This document shows positions 25,692 to 35,249 of a stretch of DNA of 53,114 nt, in pieces. The DNA comes from Rhodovibrio sodomensis (GTDB lineage: Bacteria > Pseudomonadota > Alphaproteobacteria > Kiloniellales > Rhodovibrionaceae): assembly GCF_016583645.1 (NCBI RefSeq), contig NZ_NRRL01000022.1, positions 1 through 53,114 on the forward strand, in the 5' to 3' direction. A program made the position numbers and the translations under genes. The stretch's first letter is position 1. Each line of letters starts with the position of its first letter. Under the pieces are notes generated by a model. It searched no databases, was not told where the DNA came from, and saw only the letters and a program-made list of their open reading frames with translations.

Positions 25692-27185
25692 TCAGCCCGC
25701 CCGACGGCGTTGCGACCCCGGGTCGGCGCCGCGGTCCAGAACCCGCGCCTTGGGGAGGTACACGCGCACGGTGGTGCCGGCGCCCAGCTTGCTGTCGAGA
25801 TCGATCCGGCCCTGGTGCAGGTCGACGATCTGCTTCACCAGCGGCAGGCCGAGGCCGGCCCCGCCGTGGTCGCGGGCGAACGCCGATTCGACCTGCGTGA
25901 ACGGCTCGAAGATCCGCTCCAGGTCGTCGCCCGAGATGCCGATGCCCTTGTCCGCGACGGCGATCTCGTAGCCGCCGTCCTGCGTCCGGCCGGCCTTCAG
26001 GGTGACGCGGCCGCCCTCGCTGGAGAACTTGATGGCGTTGGTCAGCAGGTTGGTCAGCAGCTGGCGGATCAGCCGCGGGTCGGCGCGCAGGTCGACCTCG
26101 GGATCGACCGGCTGCGCCCGTAGCCGGACACCCCGCTCGCCCGCCTGCTGGGTCATCGACTGCATTACCGTCTCGACCGTCTCGCCCATCGGGACGACGT
26201 CCTCGTTCAGCCGCAGCGCGCCGGCGTCCGCCTTGGCCAGTTCGAGGATGTCGTCGAGGATGCCCAGGAGATGGCGGGCGCTGTTCAGGATGTGCTCGGC
26301 GTAGCTGCTGTATTTCGAATTCTCGATCTTGCCCAGCATTTGCAGCGAGATCACCTCGGCAAAGCCGATCACCGCGTTGAGTGGCGTGCGCAATTCGTGG
26401 CTCATGGTCGCCAGGAACTGGCTCTTCGCCTGGTTCGCGGCGTTCGCCTGCCGGCGCTGGAAGTTCGCCTCGCGCATCGCGATTTGCAGGCGGTCCTCGT
26501 GGGCGTAGCGCTGCCGGGCGAACAGCTCGACCGTGTAGTTCGACAGCAGCCCGACCCCGACGGTGGCGACCAGGAACGCGGCGTTGGCCCAGATCATCGC
26601 CGGCGGAACGTCGTTCAGCAGCAGGGTGGCGAGCAGATAGGCGACCGCCAGCATCACCGTCACCGTGAAGGCGACCAGGAAGTGCAGGCGGATCGCGCTG
26701 GTCGAATAAACCACCACGAGACTGAGCCCGGCGTAGTACCAGCCGGCGACCGGCGGGTCGGTCAGCAGGGTCATCGCGATGATGCCGAGACCCGCTAGCC
26801 CCATCGCGCTGCCCAGCAGCGGCTGCGCGAACCGGCGGAACGCCTCGGTGTTCACCGTCACCGCCAGCAGGATCAGCATCGGGCAGACGCCCAGAAAGCG
26901 GATCGCCAGCAGCGGCGGGACGTGTTCCGGCGCCACCACGATCAGGTCCAGGATGCCGAACGCCCCATAGATACCGGCGCCCAGGAACAGCGCGGCGCGC
27001 AGAATGCTGCGCGACCGGTTGAAGAAGTCGCGCCGGAAGTCGGCCTCCACCTCGGGGTGGGTGAAGGTGGGCGGAAATCGGCGGATGGTCAGTTGCGGCT
27101 CGCCGCCCGCCGTGTCTCCGGTCGTGCCGGGTTCGGGCGCCGCGGGCGTTTCCGTCGGATCCTGGGAGAGGTGAGGTTGGGTCAT
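25692..27185 (-). CDS. Membrane-bound sensor histidine kinase
   Basis: The 497-residue protein starts at ATG 27185. Residues 1-57 are cytoplasmic; about six helices span 60-218 with short loops and no large periplasmic sensor domain. The HisKA domain carries the phospho-His in ATMSHELRTPLNAVIGFAE (H263). The ATPase domain has the N-box LLTNLLTNAIKFS, G1 box VADKGIGIS, F box IFEPFTQVESAF and G2 box GGAGLGLPLVKQIV. The layout resembles the PleC/DivJ-like group of alphaproteobacterial kinases. No response regulator is adjacent, so it is an orphan kinase. The nearby receiver at 19.9 kb and the CtrA boxes make a cell-cycle relay conceivable, but that is inference. Confidence 0.93.
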   Translation of the reverse strand: MTQPHLSQDPTETPAAPEPGTTGDTAGGEPQLTIRRFPPTFTHPEVEADFRRDFFNRSRSILRAALFLGAGIYGAFGILDLIVVAPEHVPPLLAIRFLGVCPMLILLAVTVNTEAFRRFAQPLLGSAMGLAGLGIIAMTLLTDPPVAGWYYAGLSLVVVYSTSAIRLHFLVAFTVTVMLAVAYLLATLLLNDVPPAMIWANAAFLVATVGVGLLSNYTVELFARQRYAHEDRLQIAMREANFQRRQANAANQAKSQFLATMSHELRTPLNAVIGFAEVISLQMLGKIENSKYSSYAEHILNSARHLLGILDDILELAKADAGALRLNEDVVPMGETVETVMQSMTQQAGERGVRLRAQPVDPEVDLRADPRLIRQLLTNLLTNAIKFSSEGGRVTLKAGRTQDGGYEIAVADKGIGISGDDLERIFEPFTQVESAFARDHGGAGLGLPLVKQIVDLHQGRIDLDSKLGAGTTVRVYLPKARVLDRGADPGSQRRRAG

Positions 27186-27341
27186 CTTGGGCTGCCGGGT
27201 CTGCGCGGCGTTGGGCGGGCGACGAAAACGCGCAGGCCTTCACGATTCATTAATGCTGTGAAGAAGACATTAACCTGCATAACGGGGCAGGCAAGTTGCT
27301 TCAATCCAAGTGTATTAAAGCATCGCCGTGTCGGTTTAGCT

Positions 27342-28694
27342 ATGCCAGCCGAGAGAGCGCGAGGGGAGATCAGGTTGTTCTTCGAGGCAAAACTGCAAGC
27401 GCTGCGCCGCGACCAAAACAGCGCTCGTGTCGTGGTTTTTTCGATCGCCGCGATATTCGCGCTCGGGGCGGCCAATCCGGCGGCCGCGGGCGGCTATCAG
27501 CTGCGCCAGCACGGCGCCGGCGCCCAGGCGACGGCGATCGCCGGCGCGACGGCCGGGGCGCACGGCCTGGAGAACCTGTTCTTCAACCCCGCCGTCGCCG
27601 GCCTGTCCGAACGCCCGGAAGCAGCCCTGTCCGCCACCCTGATCGCGCCGGCGAGCGAGATCACCGGGGCCCAAGGCAGCATAAGCGCCACCAATGTCGG
27701 CGGCTCGACGCGGTTGGACGACGCGATGCCGAACCCGGTGGTCCCAGCGTTCTACGCCGCCGCGCCGCTGGACGCCGAAGTCGCTGGCGGCGGGGTGTCG
27801 CTGGGGTTTTCCGCGAGCGCGCCGTTCGGCCTGGAAACCGACTACGGCCGCGACTGGCAGGGCCGCTACCACGCCGTCGGCACCGAAGTGGTGACGTTTA
27901 ACCTGAACCCGATGCTGGCGTACCGGGCGAGCGACACGCTGACGCTGGGCGCCGGCGTGCAGGCGCAATACTTCCGGGGCGTGCTGTCGAATGCGGTTGC
28001 CTTGAGCGGAGGCTCCGACGGTTTCGTCGAAGTCGACGCGGATGACTGGGCGTTCGGCTTCAACGTCGGTGCGCTCTGGACGCCGGTGGCGGGGACCCGG
28101 CTGGGTCTGGCGTACCGCTCGGCGGTCGATCACAGCCTTGACGGCCAAGCCGACTTTTCCGCTGGCGTGCCCTTCGCCGATACCGGCGCCCGCGCGGACA
28201 TCACCACGCCCCGGTCGGTCACGCTCGGCATAAGCCAGGCGTTGAACGACCGCTGGACCCTGCTGGGCGAGGCGCAGTGGACCGACTGGAGCACGTTCGA
28301 CCAGCTGGTCGTCGCGTTCGACAACCCGGGACAGGACCCGGACGTCACCCGCCAGGACTGGCACGATGGCTGGTTCGCGTCCGTGGGCGCGCGCTACCGG
28401 GCGAGCGATGCGCTGAGCGTCTCCGCCGGCGCCGCCTACGACTGGTCGCCGGTGCCGGACGACACCCTGACCCCGCGCATCCCCGACGCGGACCGGGCGT
28501 GGCTTTCGCTGGGCCTGGACTGGACGCCGGAGGATTGGCTTCGGCTCAAACTCGGCTACGCCCACCTGTTCATGCCGGCGCGCACGATCGAGCTGCAGCA
28601 GGGCGATCCGGGTAACGACCGCCGCGGCGACCTGACGGCGACCACCGACACCGACGTCGACATCGTCTCCGTCACCTTCGCCCTGCGGTTCTGA
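27342..28694 (+). CDS. FadL/OmpP1-type outer-membrane protein
   Basis: The open frame gives 450 residues from ATG 27342, or 439 from TTG 27375, which has the better ribosome-binding site (GAGGGGAG at 27361) and is a serious alternative. A signal peptide VVVFSIAAIFALGAANPAAAG precedes the FadL hatch-like N-terminus GGYQLRQHGAGAQATAIAGATAGAHG and the NPA motif FFNPAVAGL. The rest is a beta-barrel pattern ending in an aromatic residue (VTFALRF). FadL proteins take up hydrophobic compounds such as long-chain fatty acids. It diverges from the histidine kinase with a 156-base gap containing TTAA half-sites but no full CtrA box. Confidence 0.9.
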   Translation: MPAERARGEIRLFFEAKLQALRRDQNSARVVVFSIAAIFALGAANPAAAGGYQLRQHGAGAQATAIAGATAGAHGLENLFFNPAVAGLSERPEAALSATLIAPASEITGAQGSISATNVGGSTRLDDAMPNPVVPAFYAAAPLDAEVAGGGVSLGFSASAPFGLETDYGRDWQGRYHAVGTEVVTFNLNPMLAYRASDTLTLGAGVQAQYFRGVLSNAVALSGGSDGFVEVDADDWAFGFNVGALWTPVAGTRLGLAYRSAVDHSLDGQADFSAGVPFADTGARADITTPRSVTLGISQALNDRWTLLGEAQWTDWSTFDQLVVAFDNPGQDPDVTRQDWHDGWFASVGARYRASDALSVSAGAAYDWSPVPDDTLTPRIPDADRAWLSLGLDWTPEDWLRLKLGYAHLFMPARTIELQQGDPGNDRRGDLTATTDTDVDIVSVTFALRF

Positions 28695-28738
28695 GCGGGA
28701 GCGGCGATGGCGTCGGCACGCCCTGAGGGCGTCGTGGC

Positions 28739-30394
28739 TCAGTCCTTCGGGTTGTGCACGGCGATCCGTTCGCCGGTATCGGCGTCGACTTCACTCAGCT
28801 GCACGTCGTAGCCCCACAGGAAGGCGATGTGGCGCAGCACCCGGCGGGTTTCCATCGCGTCCAACTGGCGGCGGTCCTGCACCCGGTGCTCCAGATAGAG
28901 CTTGCGGTCGCCGCGCAGGTTCGCCTCCGTCACCTCGATCCGGGGCTGCGCGGCGACCGGATCGTGCGCTTCCGACAGCGCGCGGCGCAGGCGCTTGTAG
29001 CCGGCGTCGTCGTGGATTGCCTCGACGACGTAGTTGTCCTCCGCACTGTCGTCGCGCAGCTTGAACAGCCGCAGGTCGCGGATCAGCCGCGGGGACAGAT
29101 ACTGCAGGATAAAGCTCTCGTCGCGGAACTCCGCCCAGGCCTCGCGCAGCGTCTGATACGGTTTGCCGTTGCCGGCGATCTGCGGGAACCAAGCCTTATC
29201 CTCGTCCGTCGGCTCGGTGCAGATGCGCTCGATGTCCTGCATCATCGCGAAGCCGAGGGCGTATGGGTTCATGCCCGAGAAGCCGCGGTCGTCGAAGTTC
29301 GGCTGCGCGATCACGTGGGCGTGCAGATGCAGGAACTCCAGCATCGCGCCCTCGTCGATCTGCCCCTTGTCGCGCAGCCGGTTCATGATCTGGTAGTGGG
29401 TCCAGGTGGCGCAGCCCTCGTTCATCATCTTGGTCTGGCGCTGCGGCTCGAAATAGGCCGCCAGCTCGCGCACCATCTGCAAGAGGTCGCGCTGCCAGTT
29501 CTCCAGCAGCGGGGCGTGCGCTTCCAGGAAGTACAGCAGGTTCTCCTCCGGCAGGCCGAGGGCGCGGCGCTGCGCCTCCAACTGCTCGTCCTCCGGCTCG
29601 CGGACCTGGCCGCCCGATGGCTTGGGCACGGTGCGCAGCCACAAATCGTCGGTCGCCTCCCGCTCGGCGTGGCGCTGCTGCGCCCGCCGCCGGCGCTCCG
29701 CGGCCAGGTCCGGGCGGTCGCCGCGGCGGTCGCGGTCGACGCCCTGGGCCGACAGGGCGTGCGCGGCGTCCAGGATCCGCTCGACCGCCTGCTGGCCGTG
29801 GTACTCCTCGCACTCCGCCACCAGCCGGCGGGCGTAGCGCAGGTCTTCCAGGATGCTGTCCGCGTCGGTCCAGCGCTTGAACGTCTGGTTGTGCTTGAAG
29901 AAGTGGTTGTGCCCCATGGCGGCGTGGGCGATCACGGTCGCCTGGGTCGCCATGGTGTTCTCTTCCATGATGTAGCAGAGCGACGGGTTGGCGTTGATCA
30001 CGATCTCCAGCGCCAGGCTCTGCAGCCCCTTGCGGTACAGCGTCTCCTGCTGGGCGAAGCGCTTGCCGAACGACCAGTGGGAGTACATCACCGGCATGCC
30101 GACCGAGGCGTACGCGTCGAGCATCTGCTCGGCGGTGATCACCTCCAGCCGGGTCGGGTAGAGGTCGAGGCCGAGCTCGCCCTGCGCGATCTCCTCGATC
30201 GCGTCGTAGGTCCGCTGGATGGTATCGAAGTTCCAGTCGGCGCCCTCGAACAGCAGCTGACCCGACTTCTTGGGTGCGGGCGCGCCGGCCTTGGCGGCGC
30301 CGGTCTTCTTGGTCTGCGTCTTCGTCCGGCGCTTGGCCTGGCCGCCCTTCTTGCCGCCGCCGTGGGCGCCGGTGTTCGGCTTATCCGCGCTCAA
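28739..30394 (-). CDS. SpoVR family protein
   Basis: The 551-residue protein starts at TTG 30394; this TTG overlaps the TGA of the preceding gene (TTGA) and follows GGGAGACAACGTC, which is a typical coupled start. An ATG-started longer version would lie antisense of nothing known and is rejected. The first 45 residues are basic, low-complexity (GGGKKGGQAKRRTKTQTKK). The rest follows SpoVR/YcgB: LLFEGADWNFDTIQRTYDAI, YSHWSFGKRFAQQE, AMGHNHFFKHNQTF, NEGCATWTHYQIMNRL and NPYALGFAMMQDIERI. It is the third gene of the conserved prkA-yeaH-spoVR stress module. Its biochemical activity is unknown. Confidence 0.93.
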   Translation of the reverse strand: MSADKPNTGAHGGGKKGGQAKRRTKTQTKKTGAAKAGAPAPKKSGQLLFEGADWNFDTIQRTYDAIEEIAQGELGLDLYPTRLEVITAEQMLDAYASVGMPVMYSHWSFGKRFAQQETLYRKGLQSLALEIVINANPSLCYIMEENTMATQATVIAHAAMGHNHFFKHNQTFKRWTDADSILEDLRYARRLVAECEEYHGQQAVERILDAAHALSAQGVDRDRRGDRPDLAAERRRRAQQRHAEREATDDLWLRTVPKPSGGQVREPEDEQLEAQRRALGLPEENLLYFLEAHAPLLENWQRDLLQMVRELAAYFEPQRQTKMMNEGCATWTHYQIMNRLRDKGQIDEGAMLEFLHLHAHVIAQPNFDDRGFSGMNPYALGFAMMQDIERICTEPTDEDKAWFPQIAGNGKPYQTLREAWAEFRDESFILQYLSPRLIRDLRLFKLRDDSAEDNYVVEAIHDDAGYKRLRRALSEAHDPVAAQPRIEVTEANLRGDRKLYLEHRVQDRRQLDAMETRRVLRHIAFLWGYDVQLSEVDADTGERIAVHNPKD

Positions 30395-31704
30395 GACGTT
30401 GTCTCCCGCTGCCGGAACAGGTCGTGGAACACGGGGTAGATGTCGCCCGGCTCGCCGATCCGGCGCATCGTGAAATTGTCCTGCTCCTGCGACAGCGGTT
30501 CGTAGCCGCGCCACAGGTCGCTCTCGTCGCTGTCGACGAAGCCGGTGCGCAGCCGCTGGCCGGGGTCGATCTCGACGTACGCCATGTACTGCGTGATCGG
30601 CAGGATATGCTCGCGCAGCAGTTCGGCGCAGTGCTTCACGTCGCCCGGCACGTCGTCGCCGTCGGAGGCCTGGGCCACGTAGATGTTCCAGGACGAGGTC
30701 GGGTAACGCTCCTCGACCACCCGCAGCATCTCCTTCAGCGCCGAGGATACGATCGTCCCGCCGGTCTGCTGGCCGTGGAAAAAGGTGTCCTCGTCGACCT
30801 CGCTAGCGAAATTGGTGTGCCGGATGAACACCACGTGGACGCTGTCGTAGTGCCGCTGCAGGAACAGGTGCAGCAGCATGAAGAAGCGCTTGGCGAGCTC
30901 CTTCATCTCCTGGTTCATCGAGGCGGAGACGTCCATCAGGCAGAACATCACCGCCTGGGCGATCGGCTGGGGCACGTGTTCGAAACGGTTGTAGCGCAGG
31001 TCGTACGGGTCGATGTACGGGACCTTGCTGCGCTTGCGTTTGAGGTGCTCCAGGCGCTCCTTCAGTTCGGCGATCCGGGTTTCCGCGGGCCGGCCGTCGG
31101 CCGGCTGGATCTCGCCCGCCTGCAGGCGTTCCAGTTCGCGCTCGATTTCCTCGATCGCCGCCGGCTTGGGCCGGCCGAGCGCGGCCCGGCGGGCCAGCGA
31201 GTAGCGCATCGTGCGAACCATGTTGAGCCGGTTCTGCGGCCCGCTGGTGGCGTAGCCGGCGCGCTTGGGCTTGGCCGCCTCTTCCGACTTCAGCTCGCGC
31301 TTCACCATGTCGGGCAGGCGCAGGTCCTCGAACAGCAGGTCGAGGAACTCGTCGCGCGACAGGGTGAACACGAAGTCGTCCTCGCCTTCGCCGTCCTCGC
31401 TGGCGTTGGAGCCGCTCCCGCCGCCCTGCGGCGGCCGTCGGATCTGGTCGCCTTCCCGGAACTCCTTGTTGCCGGGCAGTACCCGGCTGCGCTGGCCGAT
31501 CGAGTGATCGCGCTTGAATTCCGGCTCGTGGGTGCCGTCGGTGGGAATGGTCACCGTCTCGCCCGACGAGGTGTCGGAGACGCTGCGCCGGCGGATGTTC
31601 TCGGCCAGCGCCTCGCGCAGCTGGGTGCGTGTCCGGCTGACGAAGCGTTGACGGTTGCCGAGGTTCTTGCCTTTGGGGTTCTGCCGGCGATCGATGATCC
31701 GCAT
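30391..31704 (-). CDS. DUF444 / YeaH family protein
   Basis: The 437-residue protein starts at ATG 31704. It has the DUF444 (YeaH/YhbH) features: basic N-terminus RIIDRRQNPKGKNLGNRQRF, the central FTLSRDEFLDLLFEDLRLPDMVKRELK, and a von Willebrand A-like segment AVMFCLMDVSASMNQEMKELAKRFFMLLHLF split over about 252-282, whose DVSAS motif is a MIDAS-type metal site. In Escherichia coli, YeaH works with the kinase YeaG/PrkA. It is the middle gene of the module; the upstream kinase gene ends 106 bases away and the downstream spoVR start overlaps its stop. Confidence 0.94.
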   Translation of the reverse strand: MRIIDRRQNPKGKNLGNRQRFVSRTRTQLREALAENIRRRSVSDTSSGETVTIPTDGTHEPEFKRDHSIGQRSRVLPGNKEFREGDQIRRPPQGGGSGSNASEDGEGEDDFVFTLSRDEFLDLLFEDLRLPDMVKRELKSEEAAKPKRAGYATSGPQNRLNMVRTMRYSLARRAALGRPKPAAIEEIERELERLQAGEIQPADGRPAETRIAELKERLEHLKRKRSKVPYIDPYDLRYNRFEHVPQPIAQAVMFCLMDVSASMNQEMKELAKRFFMLLHLFLQRHYDSVHVVFIRHTNFASEVDEDTFFHGQQTGGTIVSSALKEMLRVVEERYPTSSWNIYVAQASDGDDVPGDVKHCAELLREHILPITQYMAYVEIDPGQRLRTGFVDSDESDLWRGYEPLSQEQDNFTMRRIGEPGDIYPVFHDLFRQRETTS

Positions 31705-31810
31705 GGCGCTTCAAGATCCTCCGATCGTCTCGGGGTGCGGCGCCGCCGCCCGGACCGTCGAGGTCCGGGCGGGTGACCGGCGGATCGGCCGCCGGGTGTC
31801 GGGCGCCACT

Positions 31811-33754
31811 TTAGCCGGCCTCCCGCACGCGCATGTACCACTCGACCAGGCGGCGGACCTGCCGCTCGGTGTAGCCGCGGGTGACCATGCGATCCAGGAA
31901 CGCCTTGTGCTTGTCGGCCTGTTCGCTGTCCTGCTTGCTGCCGAACGAGATCACCGGCAGCAGCTCCTCGATCTGCGAGAACATCCGCTGCTCGATCACG
32001 TCGCGGATCTTCTCGTACGAGGTCCAGCGCGGGTTGGTCCCGCCCTGCTGGGCGCGCTGCCGCAGGGCGTACTTGACCACCTCGTTGCGGAAGTCCTTCG
32101 GGTTGCGGATACCCGCGGGCTTCTCGGTCTTGGCCAGCTCCCGGTCGAGCGCGTCGCGGTCCATGATCTGGCCGGTGTCCGGGTCCTTGAAGTCCTGACC
32201 TTCGACCCACGCGTCGGCGTAGGCGATGTAGCGGTCGAACAGGTTCTGACCGTAGTCCTCGTAGCTCTCCAGGTAGGCCTTTTGGATCTCCTTGCCGATG
32301 TACTCGGCATAGCGCGGCGCCAGTTCTTCCTTGATGAAGGCGATGTACTTCTGCTCGCGCTCCTGGTCGAGCTGTTCGCGCCGGATCGCGTTTTCCAGCA
32401 CGTACATCAGGTGTACCGGATCGGCCGCCACCTCGTGGGTGTCGAAGTTGAAGGTCTCGGACAGGACCTTGTAGGCGAACCGGGTGGACATGCCGTCCAT
32501 CCCCTCGTCCACGCCGGCGGCGTCGCGGTACTCCTGGACCGTCTTGGCGTGCGGGTCGGTGCCCTTCAGGTCCTCACCGTTGTAGACCCGCATCTTGGCG
32601 TACAGGGACGAGTTCTCGTGCGGCTTGAGCCGGGTGAGCACCGAGAAGCGCGCCATCATGTCGAGCGTGCCGGGCGCGCACGGCGCCTTCGCCAGCTCCG
32701 ACTGGGCGAGCAGCTTGTCGTAGATCTTCGCCTCTTCGTCGACGCGCAGGCAGTAGGGCACGCGGATCAGGCTGATCCGGTCCAGGAAGGCCTCGTTGTT
32801 GCGGTTGGCCTTGAACGACTTCCACTCGGATTCGTTCGAGTGCGCCATGATAATGCCCTGGTAGGGTAGCGCGCCGACGTTCTCCGAGCCGACGTAGTTG
32901 CGCTCCTGCGTGGCCGTCAGAAGCGGATGCAGCATCTTCTGCGGCGCCTTGAACATCTCGACGAACTCCAGGAGGCCCTGGGTCGTCAGGTTCAGCGCGC
33001 CGGCATAGGAGTACGCGTCCGGGTCCTCCTGGCTGTAGAACTCCAGCATCCGGATGTCCGGCTTGCCGACCAGGGAGGAAATGTCCTGGTTGTTCTCGTC
33101 GCCGGGCTCCGCTTTGGCGACGGCGATCTGCCGCAGCTTGGAGGGGTGCAGGCGGATCACCGTGAACTTGGCGACGTCGCCGCCGAATTCGTCCAGCCGC
33201 TTGACCGCCCAGGCGGAGCACAGGCCGGGCAGGCGCCGGACCGGGATGCCGTACTCGCTCTCCAGGCTTGGGCCGTCGCGCTCGGGATCGAACAGGCCGA
33301 GCGGGCTTTCGTAGATCGGCGAGATCCGGTCGCCCGCCTTGAGGACATAGATCGGCTGGTCCTCCATCAGCTTCTTCATCCGCTCGGCCAGCGACGATTT
33401 GCCGCCGCCCACTGGGCCCAGCAGGTAGAGTATCTGCTTGCGCTCCTCCAGGCCTTGAGCGGCGTGGCGCAGGAAGGCGACCAGCCGCTCGATCGTCTCC
33501 TCCATGCCGTAGAAGTCGGAGAAGGCCGGGTAATAGCGAATCGTCCGGTTCTGAAAGATGCGCCCAAGCCGGCTGTCCTTGGAGGTATCGATCACCTCCG
33601 GATCGCCGATCGCCTCAAGCAGGCGTTCGGCGGCGCTGGAATAGGCCGTCGGATCCTTGCTGCAGAGGTCGAGGTATTCCTGCAGCGACATCTCCGCGTG
33701 CTGACGCGTGCCATAGCGTTCAAGGAGATTGTCGAAAACCTGGCTTTGGCTCAT
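31811..33754 (-). CDS. prkA: PrkA-type serine protein kinase
   Basis: The 647-residue protein starts at ATG 33754 (MSQSQVFDNLL); a longer in-frame reading covers the upstream non-coding stretch and is rejected. The N-terminal AAA-type domain contains the P-loop LLGPVGGGKSS at about 111-121, with the preceding YYPAFSDFYGMEETIERLVAFL. A C-terminal kinase-like part includes RKxxxQGGTNPRWTSYEKIRDVIEQ. It matches YeaG/PrkA in length (about 640). These kinases act in nitrogen limitation and stationary phase, together with YeaH and SpoVR/YcgB downstream. I saw no sigma54 box in the upstream region. Confidence 0.95.
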   Translation of the reverse strand: MSQSQVFDNLLERYGTRQHAEMSLQEYLDLCSKDPTAYSSAAERLLEAIGDPEVIDTSKDSRLGRIFQNRTIRYYPAFSDFYGMEETIERLVAFLRHAAQGLEERKQILYLLGPVGGGKSSLAERMKKLMEDQPIYVLKAGDRISPIYESPLGLFDPERDGPSLESEYGIPVRRLPGLCSAWAVKRLDEFGGDVAKFTVIRLHPSKLRQIAVAKAEPGDENNQDISSLVGKPDIRMLEFYSQEDPDAYSYAGALNLTTQGLLEFVEMFKAPQKMLHPLLTATQERNYVGSENVGALPYQGIIMAHSNESEWKSFKANRNNEAFLDRISLIRVPYCLRVDEEAKIYDKLLAQSELAKAPCAPGTLDMMARFSVLTRLKPHENSSLYAKMRVYNGEDLKGTDPHAKTVQEYRDAAGVDEGMDGMSTRFAYKVLSETFNFDTHEVAADPVHLMYVLENAIRREQLDQEREQKYIAFIKEELAPRYAEYIGKEIQKAYLESYEDYGQNLFDRYIAYADAWVEGQDFKDPDTGQIMDRDALDRELAKTEKPAGIRNPKDFRNEVVKYALRQRAQQGGTNPRWTSYEKIRDVIEQRMFSQIEELLPVISFGSKQDSEQADKHKAFLDRMVTRGYTERQVRRLVEWYMRVREAG

Positions 33755-34423
33755 CGCGATCTCACTCCGAAGTGGATCATCCGGCTGTCGGTTAAAACAT
33801 TCGTGCGCGACAGCGGGCTTGTACAAAAGATTGTGGCTCACAGTGCCCGTTACGCAAAGGGGGGTAGGTCTGCATGCCACGATGTTGCCTTGGTTCGCGT
33901 CCTCCGGTTCCTCGGGCCCGTCGACGGCGGCGCCGGCGGCTTGGTCACGCGGCCGGCCCGGAACTGACCCGGCGGTTGACCCCAAAGCCCTGGATTAAGG
34001 ATGGGTGGGCCGCGGTTTGCCGGCAAGCGCACCCATGCGTCTTGGCCTCGGACTAGTATGCCATCATGTGGCGGTTGATATGAGCCTAATCGTGACCCTC
34101 GCGGCCGGGATGCGGTGCGCCCGTACAGCCGGGCCCGGCCGGACGTACACCGCCAGACCCGGCCGCCCACGACTCGCGGATACGGGAGTCCGGTCCCCGG
34201 TTGTGCCTTGAAGGCCAAAAACGCGCGCATCCATCCGGCGTTGCAGGCTGTCCGCGACTACCCCTTCTGCGCTAGCGTCAGGCTTGGCAAAAATGTGGTA
34301 GGAAGCCCGTGGTCGGCGTACGGTCCCGCGTGGTCTCCTGGGGCAAGCCGCGGCGCCGCACCGTCGTGTCGATGTGCAACGAAGTGTCCGCCGCTCGTCG
34401 GGCGCAGTGTAGGCCGGAACAGA
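33755..34423. other. Gene-free gap between prkA and the LuxR region
   Basis: About 670 bases without a convincing gene: long open frames on both strands are Arg/Pro-rich and lack family features. The part near 33780-33850 is AT-richer and should hold the prkA promoter. Nothing else was recognised. Confidence 0.4.
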
Positions 34424-34600
34424 ATGTCCAACGCGAACGACCAGACCGCCGGGTTTCCTGCCCAGACCGTCGGGTTTCCTGCCCAAGCCGCCGGGTTTCC
34501 TGCCGGGACATCCGGTGGCTGCGCAGGCCGTCGCCCGCGGCCGCGGAACGATGATGATGTACGGGCCGATGGCGGGGCCGGGGAGGCCGTCGCGGCATGA
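34424..34600 (+). CDS. Possible small protein with three GFPA heptads, overlapping the LuxR gene
   Basis: An ATG at 34424 opens 58 codons whose stop overlaps the LuxR-type gene's ATG by four bases (ATGA). The peptide begins MSNANDQ and contains three consecutive seven-residue repeats, QTAGFPA, QTVGFPA and QAAGFPA. At DNA level this is a 21-base tandem repeat with GGGTTTCCTGCC at 34451, 34472 and 34493. No strong ribosome-binding site is seen. It could be a short coupled leader peptide, or the repeats may be a non-coding element that merely happens to be open. Confidence 0.35.
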   Translation: MSNANDQTAGFPAQTVGFPAQAAGFPAGTSGGCAGRRPRPRNDDDVRADGGAGEAVAA

Positions 34601-35199
34601 TCGTGCCGAGCGCGTCCATGGCGCTGATCGAAAACCTCCCGGTCAGCGTCGTGTTGCTGAACCGCGACCTAGAGGTGCTGCACACCAACCTGTTCGCCGG
34701 CCATTACCTGACCTCGCAGGAAACCCTGACGGTCAAGGACGGGTACCTCACCTGCAAGGACCCGGAAAACACCAGGATGATCGCCCGTTCGGTGCAGCGC
34801 GCCTGCGACGCCGAGACCGACGACGGGGGCGCGGTGGTGACCTCGCTGTACGATCACAAGTCGCTGAACCGGGTGATCCTGAAGATCGTCGCGATCAACG
34901 AATACTGGCTTGCCGCGACCGACGCCGGGCCGAACGAACAGGTCGTCGCGGTGATGATCGAGTTCGGCCAGCTCTCCGACACCGGCGCGCAGGGACTGCT
35001 CGACACCTTCGAGCTGTCGCCGGCGGAGTTCGACATCCTGAAGAAGCTGGCGAGCGGGCTGGTGCCCAAGCAGATCGCCTACGAGCGCGGCAGCGAACTG
35101 TGGACCGTGCGCACGCACATCCGCAACATCAAGGCGAAGATGGACTGCCGCACGGACAACGAGCTGATCATCCTGTTCAACCGGTTCGCGCGGTTCTAG
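34597..35199 (+). CDS. LuxR-type regulator with PAS-like N-terminus
   Basis: The 200-residue protein is taken from ATG 34597; a second ATG eight codons in (MALIENLPVSV) is a good alternative. Residues about 8-115 resemble a PAS fold (ENLPVSVVLLNRDLEVLHTN). Residues about 140-200 form a GerE/LuxR DNA-binding domain: FELSPAEFDILKKLASGLVPKQIA, then ELWTVRTHIRNIKAKMDC, with the recognition helix in TVRTHIRNIKAK. No AHL-binding pattern (W/Y/D set) is visible, so a small internal ligand or redox signal is more likely. Target genes are unknown; convergent azlD lies 50 bases beyond. Confidence 0.88.
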   Translation: MIVPSASMALIENLPVSVVLLNRDLEVLHTNLFAGHYLTSQETLTVKDGYLTCKDPENTRMIARSVQRACDAETDDGGAVVTSLYDHKSLNRVILKIVAINEYWLAATDAGPNEQVVAVMIEFGQLSDTGAQGLLDTFELSPAEFDILKKLASGLVPKQIAYERGSELWTVRTHIRNIKAKMDCRTDNELIILFNRFARF

Positions 35200-35249
35200 A
35201 ACAAGATCGAAGAAACACCAGTCCGGGCCGACGTGGCTTACGGGGCGGG

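Noticed and set aside
26922..28694. 590-codon reading of the FadL-type porin
   Set aside because: The first 140 codons are antisense to the histidine kinase and lack a signal peptide.
33850..34486. Minus-strand frames in the prkA-LuxR gap
   Set aside because: Arg/Pro-rich with no ribosome-binding site, no hydrophobic pattern and no known motif.
34447..34510. CRISPR-like array
   Set aside because: The three 21-base units are contiguous tandem repeats without unique spacers.
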